The notes under the pieces: model-generated
Told to the model about the DNA's origin: nothing
Seen by the model: only the letters and a program-made list of their open reading frames with translations
The model's database searches: none
In this document: in pieces, positions 18,785 through 27,965 of the stretch
How the letters are laid out: each line of letters begins with the position of its first letter
Position numbering within the stretch: the first letter of the stretch is position 1
Translations under genes and position numbers: made by a program
Assembly: GCF_000418325.1 (NCBI RefSeq)
Contig: NC_021658.1
Coordinates: 11,980,001-12,044,000 of the forward strand
Source of the DNA: Sorangium cellulosum So0157-2
GTDB lineage: Bacteria > Myxococcota_A > Polyangia > Polyangiales > Polyangiaceae
DNA length: 64,000 nucleotides
Reading direction: 5' to 3'

Positions 18785-21073
18785 ATGGCTGACGAATTCA
18801 GAGCCCCCTCGCCTTCCCTGTCCCCCAGCGACGCTTCGGCCGAGCGCTCGTTCGATCTCGTCGCCGCCTGGCGCATCATCAGCAAGCACTGGGCCACCGC
18901 GCTCGCGACGATGATCTTCGTCGCCCTCAGCGTCACCTTCTACACGCTCGGACAGAAGAAAATTTATCAGTCGACGGCGACTGTGCAGTTCGATCCGAAT
19001 CCTCCGAGGCCGCTCGGCCGCGGGGTCGACGCCGTGGTCGACATGGGCACTGGGTCGTACTGGAATAACCGCGATTATTACGAGACCCAGTACAAGGTCA
19101 TTCGGTCGACGCGGGTGGCGCTCGCGGTCGTCGCCCAGCTCAGCCTGCAGAACGACACTTACTTCCTCGAGGACCTCCCGAAGGACGCGGCGGCCCCCGC
19201 GCCCAAGTCCGTGACCCCGGAGGAGGCCGCGGACCTGCTGCTCGAGCGGCTCTTGGTCGAGCCGGTGAAGGACAGCCGCCTCGCGGTCGTGCGTTACAAC
19301 GACGCGGATCGCGAGCGCGCGCAGCGCGTGCTCGCCACCCTGATGGATGTGTACATCGAGCAGAACCTCGATGAAGCGCTCGCCTCGACGAACTCGGCCG
19401 TCGACTGGCTGAGGACGCAGCTCGACAAGCTGAAGAACGACCTGGAGGCGAGCGAGACCTCGCTCCACGAGTACAAGCTCAACAACAACATCCTCGACGT
19501 GGACTTCGAGGATCAGACCAACCTGCTTCGCGAGGAGATGAAGCAGATCAACGACGCCCTCACGTCCGTGCGCACGCGACGGGAGGAGTTCGCCGCGCGG
19601 AGCCTCGAGCTGTCGAAGGTCGACCCGAACAGCTCGACCGACCTCCCCGCCTCCGAGCTCATCCAGAGCCCGGTGCTCCAGATGCTGCGGGCGCGGCAAG
19701 AGGAGTGCGTCCGCGAGCGCGACTCGCTCATCGGCGCCGGCAAGGGCGAGAATCACCCGGAGGTCCGCGCGGCCAACGAGCGGATCGCCGCCAACAGGAG
19801 CGCGCTCATCGCCGAGGTCAAGAACGTCCAGGGAGCGGTGAGCCGCGATCTCGCCATCGTGAAGCGCCAGGAGGCGGGCCTCGCGGCGCTGCTCGAGAAC
19901 GCGAGGACGCAGGCCTTCGAGCTGAACTCGCTGAAGATCGAGTACGACCGCCTCCGCAGGACCAAGGACAACACGGAGAAGCTCTACCAGCTCGTGCTCG
20001 AGCGCACGAAGGAGAGCGATCTGCAGCGGATGATGCGGGTGAACAACATCCGCGTCCTCGACCGGCCGAGCCGCCCGATCGAGCCGCTGCGCCCCCGCGT
20101 CGCGACCAACATCGCGGTCGGCATCTTCGCCGGGGTGCTCCTCGGGATCGTGGCGGCGCTCGGGCGGGCGTTGCTCGATCGCACCCTGAAGACGCCGGAT
20201 GAGGTGGAGCGGGAGCTCGGGCTGCCCCTCCTCGGCCTTTTGCCGGAGTTCGACAAAGGCAACAAGCGGGAGGCCGAGCTCCGCAGGGCGAACCGCCGCG
20301 GCAGGCGCGCGGCCCAGCCGGGCCGTCGCGAGCTCGTCGTCCACGATCAACCGAAGAGCGGGATCGCCGAGGCGGCCCGCGCGATCCGGACCAACCTGCT
20401 CTTCATGGCGCCCGACCGCCCCTACAAGACGCTGCTCATCGCGAGCGCCGGGCCCGCGGAGGGAAAGACGACGGCGGTCTGCTGCATCGCCGTCGCCATG
20501 GCGCAGGCAGGGCAGAGGGTCGTCCTCATCGATTGCGACCTCCGCAAGCCGCGCCTCCACCATATCTTCGGAAAAGGCATGGAGATCGGCGTCACGAGCG
20601 CGCTGCTCGACGACTCGGTCCTCGACGACGAGAGCGCGCTCAAGACGGAGGTGGAGAACCTCTATGTCATCCCCGCGGGCCCCATCCCGCCGAACCCGGC
20701 GGAGCTCCTGCACAGCGATCGCTTCAAGGCGCTGCTCCGCAAGCTCCAGGGCCGCTTCGACCGCGTGCTCATCGACAGCCCTCCCCTGGTCGCGGTGACC
20801 GACGGCACCGTGCTGTCCACGCTGGTCGACGGCACCGTGCTCGTCGTGCGAGCGGCGATCACGACGCGCGACTTCGCGCGCCACGGCATCCGGGCGCTCT
20901 ACGACGTCGGGGGCAAGACCGTGGGGGTCGTGCTGAACGCCGTCGACCTGAACCGCAAAGAGTACGGCGTCTACCACTACTACGGCTACAAGAGCGACGG
21001 TTACGCCCAGCCGCCTGCCGAGCCCGCTCCCGGAGGCCCCGCGGAGCCGCCTCCGCCGCCCCTGCCGAATTGA
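18785..21073 (+). CDS. Wzz-type chain-length regulator fused to a BY-kinase
   Basis: 762 residues. An N-terminal Wzz domain has one membrane span (HWATALATMIFVALSVTFYTLG) and a long periplasmic coiled coil (about residues 190-410); the second span is at 440-460 (VATNIAVGIFAGVLLGIVAAL). The cytoplasmic part is a bacterial tyrosine kinase with Walker A ASAGPAEGKTT, Walker A' VVLIDCDLRKPRLH and Walker B VLIDSPP. The C-terminus carries the tyrosine cluster YGVYHYYGYKSDGY, used for autophosphorylation. It controls polymer length and export of the exopolysaccharide made by the surrounding genes. One gene holds what enterobacteria and firmicutes may split in two. It is followed 16 bases later by the polymerase gene. 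Confidence 0.93.
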   Translation: MADEFRAPSPSLSPSDASAERSFDLVAAWRIISKHWATALATMIFVALSVTFYTLGQKKIYQSTATVQFDPNPPRPLGRGVDAVVDMGTGSYWNNRDYYETQYKVIRSTRVALAVVAQLSLQNDTYFLEDLPKDAAAPAPKSVTPEEAADLLLERLLVEPVKDSRLAVVRYNDADRERAQRVLATLMDVYIEQNLDEALASTNSAVDWLRTQLDKLKNDLEASETSLHEYKLNNNILDVDFEDQTNLLREEMKQINDALTSVRTRREEFAARSLELSKVDPNSSTDLPASELIQSPVLQMLRARQEECVRERDSLIGAGKGENHPEVRAANERIAANRSALIAEVKNVQGAVSRDLAIVKRQEAGLAALLENARTQAFELNSLKIEYDRLRRTKDNTEKLYQLVLERTKESDLQRMMRVNNIRVLDRPSRPIEPLRPRVATNIAVGIFAGVLLGIVAALGRALLDRTLKTPDEVERELGLPLLGLLPEFDKGNKREAELRRANRRGRRAAQPGRRELVVHDQPKSGIAEAARAIRTNLLFMAPDRPYKTLLIASAGPAEGKTTAVCCIAVAMAQAGQRVVLIDCDLRKPRLHHIFGKGMEIGVTSALLDDSVLDDESALKTEVENLYVIPAGPIPPNPAELLHSDRFKALLRKLQGRFDRVLIDSPPLVAVTDGTVLSTLVDGTVLVVRAAITTRDFARHGIRALYDVGGKTVGVVLNAVDLNRKEYGVYHYYGYKSDGYAQPPAEPAPGGPAEPPPPPLPN

Positions 21074-21089
21074 GGAGCCCCGGCCCTTG

Positions 21090-22655
21090 ATGTCCTTGAG
21101 GCCCCCTCGGGCGTGGGGGATCCCCCGCGCCCCCGGCGCCCGGCGCGCTGCCAAGGCGGCCCCCGCCCGGGCGAGGGCGCCCCGCGTCCGGCTCGGGGCG
21201 GCGCTCCTCGTCGCCGCCCTCGCGGCGCTCGGCCCCGTCCTCGAGGGGTCGCTCGGCAGCGGGCTCGGGTGGACCATCGGCATCGTGTTCCTGACGCTCG
21301 TCCCGTCGCTCGCCCGCGCCGGCGGCCCCCGCTTTCATCCGCTCGATCCGGAGACGTACGTGCCGGCCACGTACTTCCTCAGCGTCGCTTACACGCCCGT
21401 CCTGCGCCTGCTGATGTCCAGCAGCCTGCATCTGTCGGGCCGCGACGAGGCGGCGATGGAGGTGGCCTACGTCGGCGCGGCCGGGTGCGCGATCGTGTGC
21501 ACCGCCCTGAGCCGGCCCCCCGAGGCGCCGAACGTGGAGCGCCTGGTGCCGGTGCACAGACCGAAGGCGATCCTGGACCAGGACTGGGGGAACTTGGTGG
21601 TCGGGCTGCTCGGGCTCGGGCTCGTGTTCGCGTGGATCGCCTCGATCGGCGTGAGGCGGTTCTTCACGCTGAGCTACGCAGACACCTACCTCGAAGGGTT
21701 CGGCAAGGGCATCCTGATCTCGGGCTGGTACCTGATCCAGCTCGCGGCCGTTTACTTCTTTCTCCGGTACGCGTCGCTCCGCAAGGCCCGCCTGCGGGCC
21801 CCCATGCTGGTGTCCGTCGCCGGGGCGTCGTTCCTGATGAGCTTCCTGCTCTACACGGTCACAGGGCGGCGCGGTGCGCTGATCTTTGCCGTCGCCTCCG
21901 TCGGGCTCGCGCTGCACGCCTACGGGATGCAGATCCGCCGCCTGTGGCTGGCCCTCGGCGTGGTGTGCGCCGTCTTCTACGGCATCGCCATCGACGGCTT
22001 CCGCTTCAAGCAGGGCAGCGGGCTCGACGCGCAGATCGAGTCGGCGGCCGCGCGCATCGATCAGACCGAGAACGTGCTGGAGATCGGCGAGCTCCAGCGC
22101 ATCTACGAGAACCTCGCCAGCATCGTGAACGAGAAGCCTCCCCTCGTGGAATACCCGGGCGAGAGCTGGGTCAACGCCGTCCTCATCCTTGTTCCCAGCC
22201 CGGTCTGGCCCGACCGGCCGCTCGCCCTGTCGCAGCGCTATGTCCTGTGGAAGGATCCCGACCTTGCGCGGCGTGGCGGCGGCCTGGCGCTGAGCGCCGC
22301 CGCGGAGGGGTACCTGAACCTCGGCCTCGTCGGTACCTTCCTCCAGATCTCGGCGATGTGCGCCCTCTTCTTCATGCTGCCGCTCGTCCTGGCGGCCGCG
22401 CGCGATACGTCGCTCCTCGGCCGTGCGACCGGCGCGTGCCTCGCCTCCTTCTCGTACAACCAGTTCCGGGGCGAGCTCACCGCCCTCCTCAAAATCTCGT
22501 TCACGCTGGGGTTCGCGGCCCTCGTGGCGATCTTGACGGCCTCGTTCGTCAAGCTCGTGCGGCGTAGGCTCGATGCCATGGGTAAAGTGCGCCATGGATA
22601 TGAGCGGCCCCTGCGCCACAGACGCCTCGGCCAGCCGTCATCGTCGGGCCAGTAG
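21090..22655 (+). CDS. Oligosaccharide repeat-unit polymerase (Wzy-like)
   Basis: 521 residues from the ATG at 21090; the preceding TTG would add one residue. About ten membrane spans, with a basic cytoplasmic N-terminus. The large loop containing NEKPPLVEYPGESWVNAVLILVPSPVWPDRP before the last spans, and LSAAAEGYLNLGLVGTFLQI, are the kind of periplasmic features seen in oligosaccharide repeat-unit polymerases. It sits between the chain-length regulator and a glycosyltransferase, so it is the likelier dedicated polymerase of this locus, next to the ligase-like protein at 10638. Sequence conservation of this class is low, so the call rests on topology and context. Confidence 0.7.
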   Translation: MSLRPPRAWGIPRAPGARRAAKAAPARARAPRVRLGAALLVAALAALGPVLEGSLGSGLGWTIGIVFLTLVPSLARAGGPRFHPLDPETYVPATYFLSVAYTPVLRLLMSSSLHLSGRDEAAMEVAYVGAAGCAIVCTALSRPPEAPNVERLVPVHRPKAILDQDWGNLVVGLLGLGLVFAWIASIGVRRFFTLSYADTYLEGFGKGILISGWYLIQLAAVYFFLRYASLRKARLRAPMLVSVAGASFLMSFLLYTVTGRRGALIFAVASVGLALHAYGMQIRRLWLALGVVCAVFYGIAIDGFRFKQGSGLDAQIESAAARIDQTENVLEIGELQRIYENLASIVNEKPPLVEYPGESWVNAVLILVPSPVWPDRPLALSQRYVLWKDPDLARRGGGLALSAAAEGYLNLGLVGTFLQISAMCALFFMLPLVLAAARDTSLLGRATGACLASFSYNQFRGELTALLKISFTLGFAALVAILTASFVKLVRRRLDAMGKVRHGYERPLRHRRLGQPSSSGQ

Positions 22656-22788
22656 GGCCCCCGCGTCGCCGTCCGGGTGCCGGCGGCCTGCTTCGCCTCG
22701 GTCCGAGGCTGCAGCGGGCGCGAGCTCCGCCAGGAGAACGGCCGAATCAACCCCCAACGAGGACCTGGCCTGAAGCGCCACGCAGATC

Positions 22789-24054
22789 ATGCGCATCCTT
22801 TACGTCTCGCCTTATTTCCCACCCGAGCCGGGCGCCCCCGCGGCGCGCGTCTCGGAGCTCGCCCGAGCCTGGCGTCGCGCCGGACACGAGGTCACCGTCC
22901 TCACAGGCCTTCCGAACCACCCGACCGGGGTCGTCCCGCCCGAGTACCGAGGTCGGGCCCGCATCGAGGAGGACTTCCATGGAGTGCGGGTACTCCGCAC
23001 GTGGATCTACGCCGCCCCCAACCGGGGCACGGTGCGGCGCTCCCTGGCGTACGGGTCGTTCGCCGCCTCCGCGCTGACGCTCGCGCAGCTCGCGTTGCCT
23101 CCGAGCGACGTGCTCATCGCGACGAGCCCCCACTTCTTGACGGCCGTCGCCGGCTACGGGCTCGCCGCGCCCCGCCGGCTGCCGTTCGTCTTCGAGGTGC
23201 GCGATCTCTGGCCCGAGTCCATCGTGGCCGTGGGCGCGCTCCCGGCGGGGCATCCGGTGGTGCGTGGGCTCACGGTCGTCGAGGAGCAGCTCTACCGGGT
23301 GGCCGACGAGATCGTCGTCGTCACGCAGAGCTTCCGCGAGCGCCTCGTCGCCCGGGGCGTGCCCGCCGACAAGATCGAGGTCATCCGCAACGGCGTCGAT
23401 CTCGGCCGCTTCACGCCGTCGCCGCGCGACACGCCGCTCCGGGCGAAGCTCGACCTCGGGGACCGCCTCGTGGTGGCGTACGTCGGCACGCACGGGATGG
23501 CGCACGGCCTCTCCTCGGTGCTCGACGTGGCCCAGGGCCTGCTCGCGCGCGACGACATCCGCTTCCTCTTCGTCGGAGAAGGCGCGGAGCGGGCGAGCCT
23601 GGAGGCGCGCGCGCGTGAGCTCGGGCTCACCAACGCGACGTTCCTCGGCGCGCTCCCGCGCGACGCGATCGCCGAGGTGTACGCCACCGCCGACATCTGC
23701 CTCGTTCCCCTGCGCAAGACCGAGCTGTTCGAGACCGTGATCCCCTCGAAGATCTTCGAGATCCTCGCCATGGCGCGCCCGGTCGTGATCTCCGTCGACG
23801 GCGAGGCGCGGCAGATCGTCGAGGAGGCGCGCGCCGGCATCTTTGCTCCGCCCGAGGACGTGCCGGCCATGACCCGGGCCATCGTCGACCTCGCGTCCGA
23901 CGCCGACAGGCGGCGCCGCATGGGGGAGGCGGGGCGATCCTACGTCATGCGTTCATTCGATCGCGACGCGCTCGCGCGCGACTACATCGAGGTGCTGGAG
24001 CGCGTGCTCCTTCGTTCGGGCTCTCGAGGAGACCAGGGGAGGAGCAGGGCATGA
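22789..24054 (+). CDS. GT4-family glycosyltransferase (WbuB-like)
   Basis: 421 residues with the GT-B fold. The N-terminal domain begins RILYVSPYFPPEPGAPAAR and contains FEVRDLWPES, the typical WbuB/fucosaminyltransferase stretch. The C-terminal domain carries VIRNGVDLGRFTP, FLFVGEGAERASLE and FLGALPRDAIAEVYATAD, and the EX7E-type donor loop lies in KTELFETVIPSKIFEILA. It transfers a sugar from a nucleotide donor to a lipid-linked acceptor in the cytoplasm. The stop overlaps the next gene start (ATGA). Sugar specificity is not readable. Confidence 0.9.
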   Translation: MRILYVSPYFPPEPGAPAARVSELARAWRRAGHEVTVLTGLPNHPTGVVPPEYRGRARIEEDFHGVRVLRTWIYAAPNRGTVRRSLAYGSFAASALTLAQLALPPSDVLIATSPHFLTAVAGYGLAAPRRLPFVFEVRDLWPESIVAVGALPAGHPVVRGLTVVEEQLYRVADEIVVVTQSFRERLVARGVPADKIEVIRNGVDLGRFTPSPRDTPLRAKLDLGDRLVVAYVGTHGMAHGLSSVLDVAQGLLARDDIRFLFVGEGAERASLEARARELGLTNATFLGALPRDAIAEVYATADICLVPLRKTELFETVIPSKIFEILAMARPVVISVDGEARQIVEEARAGIFAPPEDVPAMTRAIVDLASDADRRRRMGEAGRSYVMRSFDRDALARDYIEVLERVLLRSGSRGDQGRSRA

Positions 24055-25586
24055 ACCTCCCGCGCATCGCCCGCACCGTGGCGCAGCTCCATCCGATTCA
24101 GGTGCTCGCCCGCCCGCTCGCGCTCGGTCAGCGCGCGCTCGGCAGGGTCCCCACGTCGGCGCGACCTCCGCGCGTCCGCCCCGGCTTCGCCCCGCCGCGC
24201 GCGCGCTTCGCGGCCTTCGCCGACGCCGAACGAGCGCGCGGCGGCGCGCGCCTGGCCGCGATCCCCGAGGGATCGCTGCTGCATGCGTACGAGCGCGCCT
24301 ATGGCTACGAGCTCGGGGCCGATCCGACGCTCGAGGCCCCGAGCGCGTGGGACGACCCCATCGCGTCGCATCCGTTCCCCGCCTCGGTGCGCGCCCGTCG
24401 GCTCGCGGTCGCCGCGCGCCTCGGGCGCCCTGGGCTCTCGGCCGAGCTCGGGCGCGCCTGCCGGGCCATCGCGCTCGGCCTCGAGCTGCACCTGCTCGGC
24501 AATCATCTCGTGGAGAACGCCATCGGGCTCGTGTGCGGCGGCGCGGTGACCGAAGGGCTCGAGGCCGAGGCGTGGTGGAAGCTCGGCTCGGCGCTCCTCG
24601 CCTGGCAGCTGCCGGAGCAGTTCCTGGCGGACGGCGGGCATTTCGAGCTCTCCGCCTCGTACCACCTCGCGCTGACGGCCGCGTTGCTCGAGGCGATCGA
24701 GCTCACGCGAGCGTCCGGGCGCGAGGTGCCCGAGCTCTGGCGGACGACGGCCGAGAGGGCGCTCTCGTGGGCCGCGGCGGTCCGCGCTCCGGACGGCACC
24801 TATCCTCTGTTCAACGACGCCGCGCTCGACGCCGCGCCCGAGCTCGATGACGTCCTCGGCCTCGGCGAGGAGCTCGGCCTCTTCGATCCGGCCCGATCGC
24901 CCGGCGCAGCGCCGGACGGCGCGCCGTCGCTCCATCGCCTCGCCGCGACCGGCTGGGTGATCCTGCGCTCCGGCGCTGGGGCCTGGCTCGCGTTCGACGC
25001 CGGGGCGGACGGGGCGTCTTATCAGCCGGGGCACGTGCACGCCGACGCGCTCACGTTCGAGCTGTGGATCGGGGGCGAGCGCGCCGTCGTCGATTACGGC
25101 GTCTCCAGCTACAAGGCGGATCGCGATCGGGAGGAGACCCGGGCCACGCGCGCGCACAACACGATCGAGCTCGGCGGCGTCGACTCGAGCGAGGTGTGGA
25201 GCGCTTTCCGCGTCGGCCGCCGCGCCCGCGCCGAGGTGCGCCGGATCGAGCAGGCCCGCGCGCATGTCGCCGTGGAGGCTGAGCACGACGGATACCGGTT
25301 CCTCCCTGGAGCCCCCGTGCACCGGCGGGCGCTCGAGCTCTCCGAGCGGGAGCTCGCCATCCACGACGAGATCATCGGCGGCCGGACGAGCGCGTGCTCC
25401 CGGCTCAGGCTCGACGAGGCCGCGTTGCGGACCGGATCGATCGCGATCGAGGGCCGGGCGCTCACGCTGGACCGGAGCTCGGGCGTGTGGTTCCCCCGCT
25501 TCCGGCAGCCGCAGGCGGCCGTGGTCTTCGCGGGGAGCTTCCAGGTCCGGGGCGGCTTTCGCGGCGGGTTTCGCGTCCGGTGGTGA
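24051..25586 (+). CDS. Heparinase II/III family protein
   Basis: 511 residues. An alpha/alpha-toroid N-terminal half (LHLLGNHLVENAIGLVCGGA, LPEQFLADGGHFELSASYHL) contains the conserved Asn-His and Tyr-His residues. The C-terminal beta-sandwich has the hallmark QPGHVHADALTFEL and VVDYGVSSYKADRDREETRA, then AHNTIELGG. This is the pattern of heparinase II/III and alginate lyases of PL12/PL15/PL21, so it would cleave a uronic-acid-containing polysaccharide by beta-elimination. It is coupled to the glycosyltransferase by a 4-base overlap, so it likely trims or edits the polysaccharide made here. No clear signal peptide is seen, which is odd for a periplasmic lyase. Confidence 0.8.
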   Translation: MNLPRIARTVAQLHPIQVLARPLALGQRALGRVPTSARPPRVRPGFAPPRARFAAFADAERARGGARLAAIPEGSLLHAYERAYGYELGADPTLEAPSAWDDPIASHPFPASVRARRLAVAARLGRPGLSAELGRACRAIALGLELHLLGNHLVENAIGLVCGGAVTEGLEAEAWWKLGSALLAWQLPEQFLADGGHFELSASYHLALTAALLEAIELTRASGREVPELWRTTAERALSWAAAVRAPDGTYPLFNDAALDAAPELDDVLGLGEELGLFDPARSPGAAPDGAPSLHRLAATGWVILRSGAGAWLAFDAGADGASYQPGHVHADALTFELWIGGERAVVDYGVSSYKADRDREETRATRAHNTIELGGVDSSEVWSAFRVGRRARAEVRRIEQARAHVAVEAEHDGYRFLPGAPVHRRALELSERELAIHDEIIGGRTSACSRLRLDEAALRTGSIAIEGRALTLDRSSGVWFPRFRQPQAAVVFAGSFQVRGGFRGGFRVRW

Positions 25587-25592
25587 CGCGCC

Positions 25593-25615
25593 TCGCCCGA
25601 GCATGGGCCGGGCGA
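25593..25615 (+). terminator. Weak hairpin after the heparinase gene
   Basis: Seven-bp stem tcgcccg (25593-25599) and cgggcga (25609-25615) with a nine-base loop, seven bases after the stop. No T-tract. The remaining ~200 bases to 25817 hold no gene I can support. Confidence 0.35.
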
Positions 25616-25816
25616 TCGACGCCCCTGGAGAGCGTTCCTCGCCCACGACCCCTGACCTGATTCAACCCTCCAGAACTGCGGTCGATTCGAGAAGCGATGA
25701 TAGAGCGCGTTCGTCATAGCGTCCAAAGCGACGACGTGATGAACACGCTCTACGGTGTCTCGTGGATTGTCCTACGGGCCCAGCGGTAGAGGCCGAAGGC
25801 CGCTGGACGAGGCGGC

Positions 25817-27328
25817 TCAGACCACCGACAGGCGCCCCTGGGCGAGCGGCTCCAGCGTGCGCGAGGACGGCCGGCGCAGCAGCAGCCGCTCCGCCGAGTC
25901 GGCCACGAGCTGCAGCAACATGTCCGCCTGCGGGTTGACCGCGCTCTCCTCGCTGTCCCAGCGGAACCGCAGCTCGACGGTCTCGCCCCCGAGGTCGAAG
26001 GTGAACACCGCGGCCACCGCCTCGCGCAGCTGCAGCGGCGTCGCCACGTCCCGCGTCCAGGTCCACGGCTTCACGCGCGCGCTGCCGTTCGCGCCCTTGG
26101 AGCTCACCTCCATGGCCAGGAGCCGCGCCTCGGCCGCGAAGCGCTCGAGCACCACGCGCAGCCGCTCGGGCCCGCTCGCGGTCTCGATCTCGAGCAGCGC
26201 CCGCGGCACGGCGCGGCGCAGCGCCTCGACGACCGCCTCCCGGGAGCGCTTGGAGGCGGCGGGGCGGGCCCCGAAGAGCGCGAACGAGCCCGCCGCGCGC
26301 ACCACGATGAAGAGCACCGCGCTGCAGGCCACCAGCGCGAAGCCGATCTCGTGCGAGCGGCCGACGTACGCCACGAGCGCCACCACGGTGAAGAGCAGGC
26401 TCAGCCCGTAGAGGATCAGCACCGCGCCGCGGTGCGAGTGGCCTTGATCGAGGAGCTTGTGGTGGATGTGCGACCGGTCTGCCGAGAAGATCGGCCTGCG
26501 GGCGATGAAGCGCCGCACCATCGCCGAGATCATGTCGAAGATCGGCAGGCCCAGCGCGAGCAGCGGCACGAGGACCGCGAGCGCGGTGCCGCCCTTGGCC
26601 GTGCCCACGCCGAAGAGCGGGATCGCCGCGAGCATGAACCCGAGGAACATGCTCCCGGTGTCGCCCATGAAGATCGTCGCGGGGTGGAAGTTGTGGAACA
26701 GAAATCCGACGATCGCGCCCGCCAGCGTCGCGGCCAGCAGGCAAATCACCAGGTTGCCCGGGTAGCCGCCCAGGTATGCGGTGATGAAGTTGGCGACGCA
26801 CGCGAAGAAGCCCACGCCCGCGGCGAGCCCGTCGAGCCCGTCGATCAAGTTGACCGCATTGATGATCGCGACGAACCAGGGGATCGTCACGAGAAAGGAC
26901 AGCGGCCAGAAGGAGACGTGGCCGAAGTACGGCAGCGTCACACACTCGAGGCGGAGCCCGCAGATCCACGCGATCGACGCGGCGAGGATCTGCGCGAGCA
27001 GCTTGTGCCGCGCGCGCATCCCCTTGGAGTCGTCCCAGGCGCCTGCCGCCGCGATCGTCAGCCCGCCCGCCAGCAGGCCCACGACGAGCGAGCGCTGCGA
27101 GAACCACTGAAGCGCGATGTCGGTTTGCAGCGCCACGAGGATGAAGAGCGGCAGCAAAAAGCCTGCAACGATGGCGAGCCCGCCAAGGCGCGGGATGCGC
27201 CGGGTGTGCACGCGGCGCGCGGTCGGCTCATCGACCGCACCCACAGCGAACGCCAACCTCCGCGCGAGCGGCGTCGCCGCCCAGGAGAGCACCAGCGCAA
27301 GGATAACCGCAGTGAGCGTACTTACCAT
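25817..27328 (-). CDS. WecA/TagO-type undecaprenyl-phosphate sugar-1-phosphate transferase
   Basis: 503 residues, longer than the ~360 of the family. About eleven membrane spans contain NLIDGLDGLAAG, the Asp-rich catalytic region, and NFHPATIFMGDTGSMFLG, the metal-binding site. The RRXXRRR/IPRLGGLAI loop is near the N-terminus. It links a HexNAc-1-phosphate to undecaprenyl phosphate, the first step of polysaccharide assembly. From about residue 355 a cytoplasmic tail of ~150 residues follows, with ALRRAVPRALLEIETASGP and FTFDLGGETVELRFRW, whose role I do not recognise. The ATG has a strong AAGGAGA site. The gene is separated from the convergent heparinase gene by a short gap. Confidence 0.9.
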   Translation of the reverse strand: MVSTLTAVILALVLSWAATPLARRLAFAVGAVDEPTARRVHTRRIPRLGGLAIVAGFLLPLFILVALQTDIALQWFSQRSLVVGLLAGGLTIAAAGAWDDSKGMRARHKLLAQILAASIAWICGLRLECVTLPYFGHVSFWPLSFLVTIPWFVAIINAVNLIDGLDGLAAGVGFFACVANFITAYLGGYPGNLVICLLAATLAGAIVGFLFHNFHPATIFMGDTGSMFLGFMLAAIPLFGVGTAKGGTALAVLVPLLALGLPIFDMISAMVRRFIARRPIFSADRSHIHHKLLDQGHSHRGAVLILYGLSLLFTVVALVAYVGRSHEIGFALVACSAVLFIVVRAAGSFALFGARPAASKRSREAVVEALRRAVPRALLEIETASGPERLRVVLERFAAEARLLAMEVSSKGANGSARVKPWTWTRDVATPLQLREAVAAVFTFDLGGETVELRFRWDSEESAVNPQADMLLQLVADSAERLLLRRPSSRTLEPLAQGRLSVV

Positions 27329-27350
27329 CGCTCTCCTTCCCTTTGGGAGT

Positions 27351-27359
27351 CCCCCCCCC
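27351..27359 (-). repeat. Nine-base homopolymer tract in the wecA-like leader
   Basis: A run of nine C on the + strand (nine G in the transcript), 22 bases upstream of the start of the initiating transferase and between its ribosome binding site and any promoter. It is the longest mononucleotide tract noticed in the window. Confidence 0.8.
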
Positions 27360-27965
27360 TTTTGGTGCAGCGCGGAGCGCGATATTCATAGCTCGTCATA
27401 TAAAACGCCAGAAAAGCCTTCGTCGATGTGCCCGTACTACCTCAACCATGCGCCCGAGACAACCCGGTGGGCAGGTTACGGACAGAAGTGTGCGCGTCAG
27501 GTAAGAAAAAGCCCTAGTAAGCCAACCTTCCGTCGTGGTGAGAGATCACACATTTTACATCTACACTGTAAACATCTACATTTGAGGCGTTTCGCAGCGA
27601 CTGATGAACGGAAAAATGCCGCGTCGGTGTCCGTCGATTCCCTTGTTGTCGCGCGGATCGTCGGCAGCCATTAGGCAAGTCAAACTTTGCTGATCGCTCG
27701 ATTCCGACGGTCTGTGCGGCGAGCACAATGCACCTCACCGTTCGTCCAGGTGCGATGATCCGCAACGCGCTGCCCGCGACGTCCGTGCACGAGGCGCTCT
27801 CCATTCACGGCGACGATGGCTCCGAGGATGGTATTGCCGAGCTCAGCCGAGGTGGCCCGGCATAGGCGTCCTTACCTCACCCAGGAATGTATCTTCCAGG
27901 GGTGTCTCTTCGGTTGCGGAGAGCCTGTCAGAGCGTGACATCGTGGCTCCGGCTGCAACGGCGGC
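27360..27965. other. Gene-free, partly AT-rich interval
   Basis: About 600 bases. From ~27380 to ~27720 the sequence is distinctly less GC-rich than its surroundings. At 27557-27565 and 27572-27580 the 9-mer acatctaca occurs twice with a 15-base period, inside a stretch with a short dyad (tttac...gtaaa). A 45-codon open frame at 27728-27865 (MHLTVRPGAMIRN start) has no clear ribosome binding site and no recognisable family. The rest holds nothing I can support. Confidence 0.5.

Noticed and set aside
27514..27804. 96-codon reverse-strand open frame in the same interval
   Set aside because: No motifs, and composition does not fit the coding genes around it.
27728..27865. 45-codon open frame
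   Set aside because: No ribosome binding site, no recognisable family; it could be chance in a noncoding interval.
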